From the NCBI GenBank assembly GCA_963789535.1, contig CAWBKU010000004.1:310001-374000 (forward strand): a stretch of 64,000 bases of DNA, in the 5' to 3' direction. Position 1 is the stretch's first letter. Each line of letters opens with the position of its first letter. Shown piece after piece: positions 26,456-34,735 of this stretch. A model generated the notes under the pieces. It saw nothing but the letters and a program-made list of their open reading frames with translations. It was not told the DNA's origin and searched no databases. This DNA comes from CAVXHQ01 sp963789535 (GTDB lineage: Bacteria > Pseudomonadota > Alphaproteobacteria > Rhodobacterales > Rhodobacteraceae). The position numbers and the translations under genes were made by a program.

Positions 26456-26539
26456 GGGCTGAGGGGCAATCCTGCCCACCGTCCGCTCCCTTGACGCGGC
26501 CTGCGGCGGCGCCGACATAGACCGCCAGAGGAGCCGCCG

Positions 26540-27130
26540 ATGATAAACCCCGCCCGCCCGCATCCCGAAGTCACCGACTTTCTGCTGACCCGCCGCTCGC
26601 GCCCGGCCAAGACGCTGACGACGCCGGTGCCGGACCGCGCCGCCCTGATCCCGATCCTGACCGCCGCGGCGCGGACGCCGGACCATGGCAAGCTCGAGCC
26701 CTGGCGCTTCGTCGTGCTGGACAAGGCGGCGCTCGCCCGCCTCGCCGCCCTCGTGCCCATCCGCGCCGCGGCGCTGGACATCGGGGCCGAAAGCACCGCC
26801 AAGGCCGTCGCGCAGTTCCGCGACGCGGACCTTGCGGTCGCGGTCGTGGCCTCGCCCAAGGTCAGCGACAAGGTGCCGCACATCGAGCAGGTCTATTCGG
26901 CAGGTGCTGTCTGCCTGGCACTCCTGAACGCCGCGCTGGCCGCAGGCTGGGGTGCGAACTGGCTCTCGGGCTGGGCGAGCCACGACGCGACCTTTTGCGC
27001 CGAGGGCCTGCACATCGCGCCGCACGAACGCATCGCCGGGTTCATCCATATCGGCACCGAAACCGTGCCGCCGCCCGAGCGTCCGCGCCCGGACCTCGGC
27101 GCGGTCGTCACCTGGATGGACGGCGCGTGA
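26540..27130 (+). CDS. nitroreductase-family protein
   Basis: The 196-residue FMN-dependent oxidoreductase fold shows LLTRRSRPAKTL (the RRS flavin-phosphate contact), RTPDHGKLEPWRFVVL, and the C-terminal GWGANWLSGWASHD and IGFIHIG-like strand. The family reduces nitro groups, quinones or flavins with NAD(P)H. This subgroup (YdjA-like, with PDHGKLEPWRF) has an unknown physiological substrate. AGAGGAGCCGCCG precedes ATG 26540. Its stop overlaps the GTG start of the EI24 gene, so the two are cotranscribed. Confidence 0.9.
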   Translation: MINPARPHPEVTDFLLTRRSRPAKTLTTPVPDRAALIPILTAAARTPDHGKLEPWRFVVLDKAALARLAALVPIRAAALDIGAESTAKAVAQFRDADLAVAVVASPKVSDKVPHIEQVYSAGAVCLALLNAALAAGWGANWLSGWASHDATFCAEGLHIAPHERIAGFIHIGTETVPPPERPRPDLGAVVTWMDGA

Positions 27131-27813
27131 TCTTCACGGACTTCTTCCGCGCCGTGGCGCAGATGGACGATCCCCGGTTCCGCCGCGTCCTGTGGATCGG
27201 CGTCGGCCTGTCGCTGGCGCTGCTGGTCGGGTTCTATGCGGGATTGCTGGCATTGATCGACTGGCTCGACGCCGGGACGCTCGAGCTGCCGTTCGTCGGC
27301 CCCGTCACCTGGCTCGGCGATCTGCTGGGCTGGGCCTCGCTGTTCCTGATGATCTTCCTGTCGATGTTCCTGATGGTGCCGGTCGCGTCCGCGATCACCT
27401 CGCTGTTTCTCGACGACGTGGCACAGGCGGTCGAGGACCGGCATTATCCGGGACTGCCGGCACCGCCGCCGACCGGGTTCTTCGAGGGGGTGAAGGAGAC
27501 GGTGAACTTCCTCGGCATCCTGATCGTCGCCAATACCGTGGCGCTGGGGTTCTATGTCTTTGTGCCGCCGCTGATCCCGCTCCTGTTCTACGGGCTGAAC
27601 GGGTTCCTGCTCGGGCGCGAGTATTTCTACATCGCCGCCAGCCGCCGCCTCGGGCCGCGCGGCGCGCGCGACCTGCTCCGGGCGCACCGGGGACGGATCT
27701 GGGTGGCGGGGATCCTGATGACGATCCCGCTGTCGATCCCGTTCGTCAACCTGCTGGTGCCGGTGCTGGGGGCGGCGACGTTCACCCACCTGTATCACCG
27801 CCTCGCGCGGTAG
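27127..27813 (+). CDS. EI24-domain (CysZ-like) membrane protein
   Basis: The 228-residue integral membrane protein has long hydrophobic segments at about 25-50, 70-95, 140-165 and 190-215, plus the EI24/CysZ signature TSLFLDDVAQAVEDRHYPG and NGFLLGREYF. CysZ proteins transport sulfate in some bacteria, but the general EI24 family has mixed or unknown roles. The start is GTG 27127, forming a GTGA overlap with the nitroreductase stop. No ATG fits the conserved N-terminus (IFTDFFRAV). It converges on the DUF1467 gene with a three-base gap. Confidence 0.85.
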   Translation: MIFTDFFRAVAQMDDPRFRRVLWIGVGLSLALLVGFYAGLLALIDWLDAGTLELPFVGPVTWLGDLLGWASLFLMIFLSMFLMVPVASAITSLFLDDVAQAVEDRHYPGLPAPPPTGFFEGVKETVNFLGILIVANTVALGFYVFVPPLIPLLFYGLNGFLLGREYFYIAASRRLGPRGARDLLRAHRGRIWVAGILMTIPLSIPFVNLLVPVLGAATFTHLYHRLAR

Positions 27814-27816
27814 GTT

Positions 27817-28107
27817 TCAGACCCCGGCCGCGGCCGGTTCGACGCCCATCCGGTCGAACACGTCGAGATCGCGGATCGTGATCGCGCCCGACAGGATCAC
27901 CGCCGTCAGGACCGCCCAGAGGACCGCCGCGATCCCGGTCGTGATCTTCGCGCGCCGCGCGATCTGTGGATCGGCAGGGGCCGACCGCGGGGTGCCCGGC
28001 ACCACCTCGCCCGCCTCTCCCTGGGTCTTCAGGCGGAGCGGCAGGATGATGAGGAAGGTCATGAACCAGCAAACCGCATAGAGCACGAGGGACGTCGTGA
28101 TCGTCAT
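27817..28107 (-). CDS. DUF1467 family small membrane protein
   Basis: The 96-residue protein has two transmembrane helices (MTITTSLVLYAVCWFMTFLIILPL and a second at about residues 58-77) joined by a polar loop containing RLKTQGEAGEVVPGTP and APADPQIARRAK. This is the alphaproteobacterial DUF1467 family. It follows mce with one base between the mce stop and its ATG, the common arrangement in Rhodobacterales, so it is cotranscribed with mce. Function is unknown. Confidence 0.88.
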   Translation of the reverse strand: MTITTSLVLYAVCWFMTFLIILPLRLKTQGEAGEVVPGTPRSAPADPQIARRAKITTGIAAVLWAVLTAVILSGAITIRDLDVFDRMGVEPAAAGV

Positions 28108-28108
28108 C

Positions 28109-28507
28109 TCAAACCTCCTCGAGTTCGATGAGGCAGCCAAGGAAATCCTTTGGATGCAGGAAAAGGACCGGTTTTCCGTGGGCACCGGGGCGCGGCTCTC
28201 CCAGGACCCGGGCGCCGGCGGCGACGAGGCTGTCGCGCGCGGCGGCGATGTCGGGCACCTCGTAGCACAGGTGGTGGATGCCGCCGGCCGGGTTCCGGTG
28301 CAGGAAATCCGCGATGGGCGAGGCGTCGCCGAGGGGGTGCAGGAACTCGATCTTCGTGTTCGGCAGGCTCACGAAGACGACGGTGACGCCGTGGTCGGGC
28401 TCGTCCTGCGGCGCGCCGACCTCGGCACCCAGGATGTCGCGGTACTGCGCCGTGGCCGCCGCCAAATCCGGCACCGCGATCGCCACGTGGTTGAGCCGTC
28501 CGATCAT
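28109..28507 (-). CDS. mce: methylmalonyl-CoA epimerase
   Basis: Interconverts (R)- and (S)-methylmalonyl-CoA in propionyl-CoA assimilation. The 132-residue vicinal-oxygen-chelate fold shows LNHVAIAVPDL, the metal-ligand pattern H...E/IEFLHP, GGIHHLCYEV and the final GCLIELEEV glutamate. The start ATG 28507 follows GGAGGCAGGCG. In Rhodobacterales the enzyme also serves the ethylmalonyl-CoA route. The co-encoded DUF1467 protein has no known link to this chemistry. Confidence 0.95.
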   Translation of the reverse strand: MIGRLNHVAIAVPDLAAATAQYRDILGAEVGAPQDEPDHGVTVVFVSLPNTKIEFLHPLGDASPIADFLHRNPAGGIHHLCYEVPDIAAARDSLVAAGARVLGEPRPGAHGKPVLFLHPKDFLGCLIELEEV

Positions 28508-28667
28508 CGCCTGCCTCCGCTGTCCGTGCCGCCTTATCCCGGCGGGGGCGTTTGGGTGCAAGCGGCCATTCGTCACGCGCGGGTGGGGCCATATTTCTGT
28601 CTGCGGCGTTAACCTTGAATTGTGATTCGTCGGTGTTGATGGGGCGATCAGACATCGGGGATGCATC

Positions 28668-29384
28668 ATGGACACACTGGACGACTTTCTCGCCACCCGC
28701 CCGCCGACCGCCGACCGGCCCCTGCTCGGCCTGACCGTCCTGCTGGTCGAGGACAGCCGCTATGCCTCCGAGGCGTTCCGCCTTTTGTGCCTGCGCTCTG
28801 GCGCGCGGATCCGGCGCGCGGATTCGCTGTTTCACGCGCATCGGCACCTGCGGGTCTATCGCCCGTCGGCGGTGATCGTCGATATCGGCCTGCCGGACGG
28901 GTCGGGTCTGCACCTGATCGAGGAACTGGCGCGGGCGACGCCGCGCGTCGATATCCTGCTCGGCACGAGCGGCGACCCGGAGGGCGAGGCGCTGGCGCTG
29001 GCCGCCGGTGCGGATGGGTTTCTGGCCAAGCCGGTGGGGCGTCTGGCGCAGTTCCAGGCGGCGCTGCTGCGGCACCTGCCGCGCGACCGGCAGCCGCCGG
29101 GGCCGCGCATCGTCCTCGAGGAACACGTGGCGCCCGATCCGATCGCGCTGCGCGACGATCTGGCACATGTGGCCGACGTGCTCTCGGGCGAGGAGGACGT
29201 GCGCGCCATCGACTATCTGACGCAGTTCCTCGGCGGGATCGCGCACAGCGCAGGCGATACGTCCCTCGGGGAGGCGGTCGAGGCCCTGAGATACCGCCGT
29301 GACGCAGGCGGGCCGCTGCGGCCCGACATCGCGCGGCTCGCCGCATTGGTGCAGGCGCGGCTGGCGCCGGGGGCGCTCATCTGA
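28668..29384 (+). CDS. response regulator with uncharacterised C-terminal domain
   Basis: The receiver domain (about 20-135) is complete: acidic pocket E28-D29 (LVEDSR), phosphoacceptor D72 in VIVDIGLPDGSG, Ser100 and Lys120 in FLAKPVG. The C-terminal 100 residues are helical and hydrophilic (DLAHVADVLSGEEDVRAIDYLTQFLGGIA) with no DNA-binding motif that I recognise. They might be an Hpt-like or protein-interaction helix bundle, but the His of an Hpt motif is not obvious. No histidine kinase is adjacent, so it is an orphan regulator. The upstream 160 bases are relatively AT-rich and probably hold the promoter. Confidence 0.85.
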   Translation: MDTLDDFLATRPPTADRPLLGLTVLLVEDSRYASEAFRLLCLRSGARIRRADSLFHAHRHLRVYRPSAVIVDIGLPDGSGLHLIEELARATPRVDILLGTSGDPEGEALALAAGADGFLAKPVGRLAQFQAALLRHLPRDRQPPGPRIVLEEHVAPDPIALRDDLAHVADVLSGEEDVRAIDYLTQFLGGIAHSAGDTSLGEAVEALRYRRDAGGPLRPDIARLAALVQARLAPGALI

Positions 29385-29393
29385 CGGGCGCGC

Positions 29394-30998
29394 CTAACCC
29401 AGCGCGGCGAGCACGGCGTCGGTGGTCGTCACCGTCGCCACCTCCTGCAGGGCATAGTTGACCGACGCCGCGTGCCAGTCGGCGTTCATCGTCGAACAGG
29501 CATCCTCGGGGACGATGATGTGGAACCCCTTGTCCGCACCGGTGCGGGCGGTGTGCTCGACGCTCATGTTCGTCCAGGCGCCACAGTTGACGATCGTGTC
29601 GCGGCCGCCGTGGCGCAGACAGGCCTCGAGCCGGGAGGTTTCCCAGGCGCTCATGCTCATCTTTTCGACGATGAGGTCGCCGGGTTCCGGCGCGATGCCA
29701 TCGGCGGGGGCGACGCCCCAGGTGCCCCGCACCAGCGCCTTTTCGCGGCGCAGGCCCTGCATCAGGGCGGCGTGCTGCGCCAGATGCGGCGCGCCGGGTT
29801 CGAGGACCATCCAGACGTGGATCACCATGACGCCGTGTCTCCGGGCGGCGGCGGCGAGGCGGGCGGCGTTGGCGACCATGTTCTGCGCGCGCGCGTGGCC
29901 GGGCGAGCCGGTGGCCGCAAAGGCGCCGCCGTCGATCATCACGTCGTTCTGGATATCCTGCAATATCAGGGCGGTGCGGGCGCCGTCGAGGCGGAAATCG
30001 AGGCTGCGTTTCAGCGTCAGCGCCGGGGCGGGACGGCCGGGTGCAACCGCTTGCGCGGGGGCCACGGGCGCGGTTCGGCGCGGATACATGAACGGCTCGT
30101 CGCGACCGCGGGTATGGGTGTCTACTGAATAGAGCGAGGTTTCGGCGCAGAGGAAGAGTGTGCTCCAGTCAGCCCCGCCCCAGTGCAGGTTCGCCACCAT
30201 CTCGGGGCAGGAGATCTTGCCCACGAGGTCGCCGTGAAATCCGTAGACCCAGACACCGCCCGGCGCGGTGACATAGACGTTGCCGTCCTTGTCCGCCTTC
30301 ATCCCGTCCGGCAATCCCTTGAGGAGCCGGTCGCGGATGCCGCCGGCGAACAGGCGTCCGTTGACGAGGGTGCCGTCCGGGGCGACGTCGAACATGCGGA
30401 TATTGGCCTGTTCGGTGTCGTTCACCCACATCCAGCGCTGACAGGGCGAAAAGCACAAGCCGTTGGGCTGGGTGAAGAGGTAGCGGTCGACGACCAGTTG
30501 CGGCGCGTCGCCGGGCACATGGCCCGGCGGCAGGCGGTAGACGCCCTGAAAGCCGAGTTGCGTGGGGCGCGGGACGCCGAAATGCTCCATCCGGCCATAG
30601 GTCGGGTCGGTGAAATAGATGCTGCCGTCGTTACCGACGACGATGTCGTTGGGGCTGTTCAGTTCGCGTCCCTGAAAGTGCGAGCAGAGCACCGTGCGGG
30701 TGCCGTCCGGCGCGATACGGACCACGGAAGAGATCGAATGTTCGCAGACCAGCAGGTTGAGGTCCGCGTCGTAGGTCATCCCGTTGCCCTTGTTCGTCGG
30801 GCGCTGGATTTCGGTGACGCCCTGACCGGGCACGTATTTGCGGCGCACGTTGCCGGGAATGTCCGAGAAGATCAGGTGCCCCTCGAGCGGATGCCAGAGC
30901 GGCCCCTCGGTAAAGATGTAACCGGTGCCGAGCTGGCGGACGGGTTCGTGTTCGTCGATGATGTCGCGGAACGATGCCGCGATTGCCTGATGCGCCAT
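29394..30998 (-). CDS. SMP-30/gluconolactonase - isochorismatase-like fusion protein
   Basis: Residues 20-305 form an SMP-30/gluconolactonase beta-propeller with the metal ligands in FTEGPLW (E31), NSPND (N117) and VNDTE (D194). A Pro/Ala linker (308-330) leads to an isochorismatase-like hydrolase (340-534) with LILQDIQND (D348) and VEKMSMSAW (K446). The family's usual nucleophile Cys position reads TNMSVEHTAR, so it is Ser479. A Cys occurs seven residues earlier. A lactonase and an amide or ester hydrolase in one chain suggest two consecutive hydrolytic steps. GGAGGAGGAG precedes ATG 30998. It is the last gene of the 24-kb minus-strand cluster. Confidence 0.85.
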   Translation of the reverse strand: MAHQAIAASFRDIIDEHEPVRQLGTGYIFTEGPLWHPLEGHLIFSDIPGNVRRKYVPGQGVTEIQRPTNKGNGMTYDADLNLLVCEHSISSVVRIAPDGTRTVLCSHFQGRELNSPNDIVVGNDGSIYFTDPTYGRMEHFGVPRPTQLGFQGVYRLPPGHVPGDAPQLVVDRYLFTQPNGLCFSPCQRWMWVNDTEQANIRMFDVAPDGTLVNGRLFAGGIRDRLLKGLPDGMKADKDGNVYVTAPGGVWVYGFHGDLVGKISCPEMVANLHWGGADWSTLFLCAETSLYSVDTHTRGRDEPFMYPRRTAPVAPAQAVAPGRPAPALTLKRSLDFRLDGARTALILQDIQNDVMIDGGAFAATGSPGHARAQNMVANAARLAAAARRHGVMVIHVWMVLEPGAPHLAQHAALMQGLRREKALVRGTWGVAPADGIAPEPGDLIVEKMSMSAWETSRLEACLRHGGRDTIVNCGAWTNMSVEHTARTGADKGFHIIVPEDACSTMNADWHAASVNYALQEVATVTTTDAVLAALG

Positions 30999-31017
30999 GG
31001 GGGTCTCCTCCTCCGGA

Positions 31018-31866
31018 TCAGACCGGGAACCACGGCCGGTTCGCCACCGTCTCGGTCAGCGGTCCGGGCACCTGCATGCCGAGGCGGCCGACGACCTTTT
31101 GCCGTTCGATCCGGGCCGGGCGGTCGTGGATCGGGAGCAAAAAGGTGAAGTTGTTCAGGAGCTTCTTGATCGCGCCCTTTTCGGCCCGCTTGGATTCCGA
31201 GTGATTGCCGGTGACGCGGGGCTCCATGTCGTTGTTGGTCATCACGTGGTTCACGATCTGGTCGTTGAAATCGTAGATCACGTCGCCGCAGATGCAGGCG
31301 AGGCCCTCGGCGGTCTCGACGACGACGTTCATGGAGCCTTCGGTGTGGGCGCCCGCGCGTTCGCACCAGACGCCGGGGATGATCTCCTCTGCGGTGGTGA
31401 TCTCGAGGTCGAGGAACCGCATGGCGGCGGGTTCGTAGATGCGGTCGACGAGGTGCTTGATATCGGGTTTGGGGTATTGCGGGAACATGATGCCAGAAAC
31501 GCTGAATTCCATTTCGCGGCGGTTGACGACGACGGTGGTGTTCATCGGAAACTTGTCGTCCTGGCCCGCGTGGTCGATATGCAGATGGGTGTGCAGGATA
31601 TAGCGGATATCGCCGGGTTTCAGGCCGTGCTTGGCCAGTTGATTCTCGATCATGTTGTCGTGGAATTGCAGGCCGCGCATGCCGAGGCTTTCCATGATCG
31701 CGTTGTCGCGATAGCCGGTGTCGACGAGGACCGGATACTCGCCCCCGGTGATGAGAAAGCCGTAGACCGGCACCCGCCGGGTGCGGCCGCATTCGTGCCC
31801 GAGCACGAGGAAACTGGTCTCCAGCTCGATATCGCCGTAGTCGAGAACGTGGATTTGCAAGGCCAT
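31018..31866 (-). CDS. metallo-beta-lactamase-fold hydrolase, AHL-lactonase family
   Basis: The 282-residue protein has the HxHxDH motif as HTHLHIDHAG (about 93-102), later ligands in GAHTEGSMNVVV and CGDVIYDF, and a C-terminal H in LPIHDRPA. It aligns with the N-acyl-homoserine-lactonase group of MBL hydrolases, which open lactones using a dinuclear zinc centre. In this cluster a catabolic lactonase is more plausible than quorum quenching. AGGAAAGGGAC precedes ATG 31866. It lies between the amidohydrolase and the SMP-30 fusion with short gaps. Confidence 0.88.
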   Translation of the reverse strand: MALQIHVLDYGDIELETSFLVLGHECGRTRRVPVYGFLITGGEYPVLVDTGYRDNAIMESLGMRGLQFHDNMIENQLAKHGLKPGDIRYILHTHLHIDHAGQDDKFPMNTTVVVNRREMEFSVSGIMFPQYPKPDIKHLVDRIYEPAAMRFLDLEITTAEEIIPGVWCERAGAHTEGSMNVVVETAEGLACICGDVIYDFNDQIVNHVMTNNDMEPRVTGNHSESKRAEKGAIKKLLNNFTFLLPIHDRPARIERQKVVGRLGMQVPGPLTETVANRPWFPV

Positions 31867-31887
31867 GTCTGTCCCTTTCCTGTGGTT

Positions 31888-32766
31888 CTATTCCAGCCGG
31901 TAGACGCGGGCTGCGGTATCGTTGAAGATCGCCGTCTGTTTCTTCTTCGACAGGCCTTTCGCGCCGTCGCAAAAGGCGTTCCAGAGGGCGGTGTAGCTCG
32001 TCCAGAGTTTCTCGATCGGAAAGTTCGAGCCGAAGAGGCAGCGGTCGGCGCCGAAGAGCTTTTCGGTATCGGCAATCATCCGGGCAATGAAATCGGGATC
32101 GTTGCGGTGAAGAAACGTGCCGAAGGCGCTGAGTTTCGTGACCACGTTCGCGCAATCGGCCAGCCGCTTCATCCCCTCGCGCCAGAGCCTGTCGCCGGCG
32201 TCGGAGGTGTCCTCCTTCATGCCCGCATGTTGCAGGACGAAGGTCACGTCCGGGCAGGCGCGGGCGAGGTCTGCGGCGCCTTCCATCTGGGCCGGGAAGA
32301 CTTGCAGGTCGAAGGTCCAGCCATAGTCGGCGAGGCGCGCGACGTTGGTCCGGAACGCCCGGTCGCGGGCGATGTCGGCGTGGGCGGCGAAACGGTAGAG
32401 CGGGTTGTCGTGCCAGTGGAGTTGCTGGCGGATGCCGCGCATGAGGCTGTATTTCTTGAGTTTGTCGAGGGCGGGGCGGGCGTCGGCGACGGTGAGGTCG
32501 GCAAAGCCCACGATGCCCGCGATGAGGCCGTGTTCGCTCGCCTCGTCCTGCACCCAGGCGACCTCGTCGGCGGCCCAGTTCGGAGCCCAGTTGGCCTGGA
32601 CGTAGACCGATTTCGTGATGCCGGTCCCGGCGGTATCGGCGGCGAATTCGCGCAAGGTGTAGTCGCGCATGATGGCGCGGTAGGGGCCGAAGATGCGCGG
32701 CTGTTCGGGGCCGAGGAGCCACGGCAGGTCTTTCTGGCGCCAGATGTGGTGGTGCGCGTCGATCAT
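31888..32766 (-). CDS. amidohydrolase-2 family hydrolase
   Basis: The 292-residue TIM-barrel protein starts MIDAHHHIWRQ (the HxH metal motif), with VYVQANW, FVLQHAGMKED and LFGSNFPIEKLW, typical of PF04909 amidohydrolases. Members hydrolyse lactones such as 2-pyrone-4,6-dicarboxylate or L-rhamnono/fucono-lactones, or decarboxylate aromatic acids. ATG 32766 overlaps the stop of the VWA gene (ATGA), so it is translationally coupled to the Mo-hydroxylase accessory genes. The substrate is unknown. Confidence 0.88.
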   Translation of the reverse strand: MIDAHHHIWRQKDLPWLLGPEQPRIFGPYRAIMRDYTLREFAADTAGTGITKSVYVQANWAPNWAADEVAWVQDEASEHGLIAGIVGFADLTVADARPALDKLKKYSLMRGIRQQLHWHDNPLYRFAAHADIARDRAFRTNVARLADYGWTFDLQVFPAQMEGAADLARACPDVTFVLQHAGMKEDTSDAGDRLWREGMKRLADCANVVTKLSAFGTFLHRNDPDFIARMIADTEKLFGADRCLFGSNFPIEKLWTSYTALWNAFCDGAKGLSKKKQTAIFNDTAARVYRLE

Positions 32767-33857
32767 CGCGCCCTCGCCATGGTCAGGAGGTGGTCCGCGA
32801 TGGCCGCCGTGGTCGCGCCGTCGCCGAGGGTGTCGAGCACCGGCAGCACGGAGACGAGACCGGCGGTGCGGGGCGCGTAGCCCGGGTCGGCGGCGAGCGG
32901 CGAGAGCCAGTCGAGGCGCCACGCCAGACGCGCGAGGCGGGTGACGGCGTCGGTCATCGCGGCGGGCGTGCCGCGTTCGAGGCCGTCCGAGAGGACCGTG
33001 ACGGCGGCGCCGCGGGCGAAGCCGGCATAGCGCGGGATGGCGAGGAACGCCTGCAACGCCTCGCCGATGCGGGTGCCGCCGTCGATGTCGGCCACGGCGG
33101 CGCCCGCGCGGGCGAGGGCGTGGGGCGCGTCGGCGGGGCGCAGGGCGGCGGTGATCCGCGTGAGGCGGGTGCCGAGGGTGAAGACCTCGGCCCGGTCGGC
33201 GGACTGGATCACGGCATGGGCGAGGCGCAGCAGGCCCTCGGTGCGGTCCTTCATCGAGCCGGAGACGTCGATGAGGAGCAGCAGGCGGCGCTGCCGGGTG
33301 CGGCGTCTGGTGGCGAAGAGGTGCACCGCGTCGCCGTCTCGGCGGGCCATTTCGCGCAGCGTACGGCGGAGATCCGGGCGGTCGCCGTGGGTGTCGGCGC
33401 GGCGGCGGTGCGAACGGCGGCGCGGCAGGGCGGCGGCCTCGCGGCGCAGGCGGGTCAGGGCGGCGTCGTCGGCCTCGCGCAAGGTGCGCGACGACAGGCG
33501 TTCGGCGGTGGCGGCCTCGGCGCCGATTTCGCCTTGCTCTTCGGGCGCCTCGATATCGCTGGCGCCGCCGGTCGGCTCGAAGGCGTCGACCGCGTCGTCG
33601 TCGCCCTCCGCCGGGGCCTGGAGGACGTGGCCGAGGAACACCGCGCGGAAGAGGGCGTCGTATTCGGCGAGTCGTTCGGGGGGCACGGCGTAGAGCGCCC
33701 GCCCGGCGCGGAAGATGTCATTCATGTCTCGGGGGCCGAGCAGGGTCACGGCCTGAAGGAAGCCGATGGTCTGGTCGGGCGAGACGGCGAAACCGGCGCG
33801 GCGCAGCACCTGACCGAAGCGGACGAAGGGTTCGGCGGCCTGCGGCAGCGGCTTCAT
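32763..33857 (-). CDS. VWA-domain CoxE-like protein
   Basis: The 364-residue protein has an N-terminal helical region typical of CoxE (FVRFGQVLRRAGFAVSPDQTI), an acidic then very basic middle (RRRSHRRRADTHGDRPDLRRTLREMAR), and a VWA domain with the MIDAS motif DVSGSM at 197-202. CoxE-type VWA proteins work with a MoxR/CoxD ATPase in maturing molybdenum hydroxylases, for example the CO dehydrogenase active site. Its start overlaps the MoxR stop by four bases. The neighbouring Mo-hydroxylase genes fit this accessory role. Confidence 0.88.
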   Translation of the reverse strand: MKPLPQAAEPFVRFGQVLRRAGFAVSPDQTIGFLQAVTLLGPRDMNDIFRAGRALYAVPPERLAEYDALFRAVFLGHVLQAPAEGDDDAVDAFEPTGGASDIEAPEEQGEIGAEAATAERLSSRTLREADDAALTRLRREAAALPRRRSHRRRADTHGDRPDLRRTLREMARRDGDAVHLFATRRRTRQRRLLLLIDVSGSMKDRTEGLLRLAHAVIQSADRAEVFTLGTRLTRITAALRPADAPHALARAGAAVADIDGGTRIGEALQAFLAIPRYAGFARGAAVTVLSDGLERGTPAAMTDAVTRLARLAWRLDWLSPLAADPGYAPRTAGLVSVLPVLDTLGDGATTAAIADHLLTMARAR

Positions 33858-34735
33858 GCGGCCTCTCCCGGCAGAATCGCGGCGAGGCGTTCGGCCATGT
33901 AGGTCAGGTCGTCGTGGTCCTTCAGTGCGACGCCGATGGAGCGGCGGAACGCCTGCGGCCAGGCCTCGCCCTGCCCGTGCAGCAGGGTCGCGGCCTCGGC
34001 CCATTCGACGGTTTCGGCGACGCCGGGCGGTTTGGACAGCGGTTCGGCGCGCAGGAGGCCGACCGAGGCCACGACCGCCTGTGCGGTCGCCTCGGCCACG
34101 GCGGAGGCGCGGGTCATGACGATGCGCGCCTCGAGCGCGGGGTCGGGATAGTCGATCCAGTGATAGACGCAGCGCCGCCGCAGCGCCTCGTGGAGATCGC
34201 GCGTGCGGTTCGAGGTGAGAACGACGACGGGCGCCTGCGTGGCGCGGATGGTGCCGGTTTCGGGGATGGAGATGGTGAAATCGGAGAGGAATTCGAGCAG
34301 GAACGCCTCGAATTCGTGGTCCGCGCGGTCGATCTCGTCGATCAGCAGGACGGTGCAGGTGGGGTTGCGCAGGGCCGCGAGAAGCGGGCGTTCGAGGAGG
34401 TAGTCCTCGGCGTAGAGGTTCACGTGGACGTCGCCCGCCTGCCGGATGGCGAGCATCTGGCGGGGGTAGTTCCATTCATAGAGCGCGGCGGCGGCGTCGA
34501 TCCCCTCGTAGCATTGCAGGCGGATCACGGAGCGGCCGAGGACACCCGCGAGCGCCTTGGCGGCCTCGGTCTTGCCGACGCCGGGCACCCCCTCGAGGAG
34601 GATCGGTTTGCCCAAGGCGAGGGCGAGGTAAGCGGCGGTCGCGAGTGCGGAATCGGCGATGTATTGCGCGTCGATAAGAGCGCGTTGCAGCGCCTCGGGG
34701 CTGGAGAGCCCGGATATGCTGGCGCGCACGGCCAT
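33854..34735 (-). CDS. MoxR-family AAA+ ATPase (CoxD-like)
   Basis: The 293-residue protein has Walker A GVPGVGKT (49-56), Walker B LLIDEIDRAD, sensor LTSNRTRDLHEALRRRC and the MoxR-type lid. MoxR/CoxD ATPases act as chaperones with VWA proteins. Its ATG shares one base with the stop of the upstream Mo-subunit gene (TGATG), and its own stop overlaps the VWA start, so the trio is tightly coupled. It most likely helps insert or mature the cofactor of the molybdenum hydroxylase encoded directly upstream. Confidence 0.9.
   Translation of the reverse strand: MAVRASISGLSSPEALQRALIDAQYIADSALATAAYLALALGKPILLEGVPGVGKTEAAKALAGVLGRSVIRLQCYEGIDAAAALYEWNYPRQMLAIRQAGDVHVNLYAEDYLLERPLLAALRNPTCTVLLIDEIDRADHEFEAFLLEFLSDFTISIPETGTIRATQAPVVVLTSNRTRDLHEALRRRCVYHWIDYPDPALEARIVMTRASAVAEATAQAVVASVGLLRAEPLSKPPGVAETVEWAEAATLLHGQGEAWPQAFRRSIGVALKDHDDLTYMAERLAAILPGEAA

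Noticed and set aside
31018..31866. Quorum-quenching AHL lactonase
   Set aside because: The fold supports a lactonase, but the gene is embedded in a catabolic operon and no acyl-homoserine-lactone system is nearby, so I keep the wider family name.
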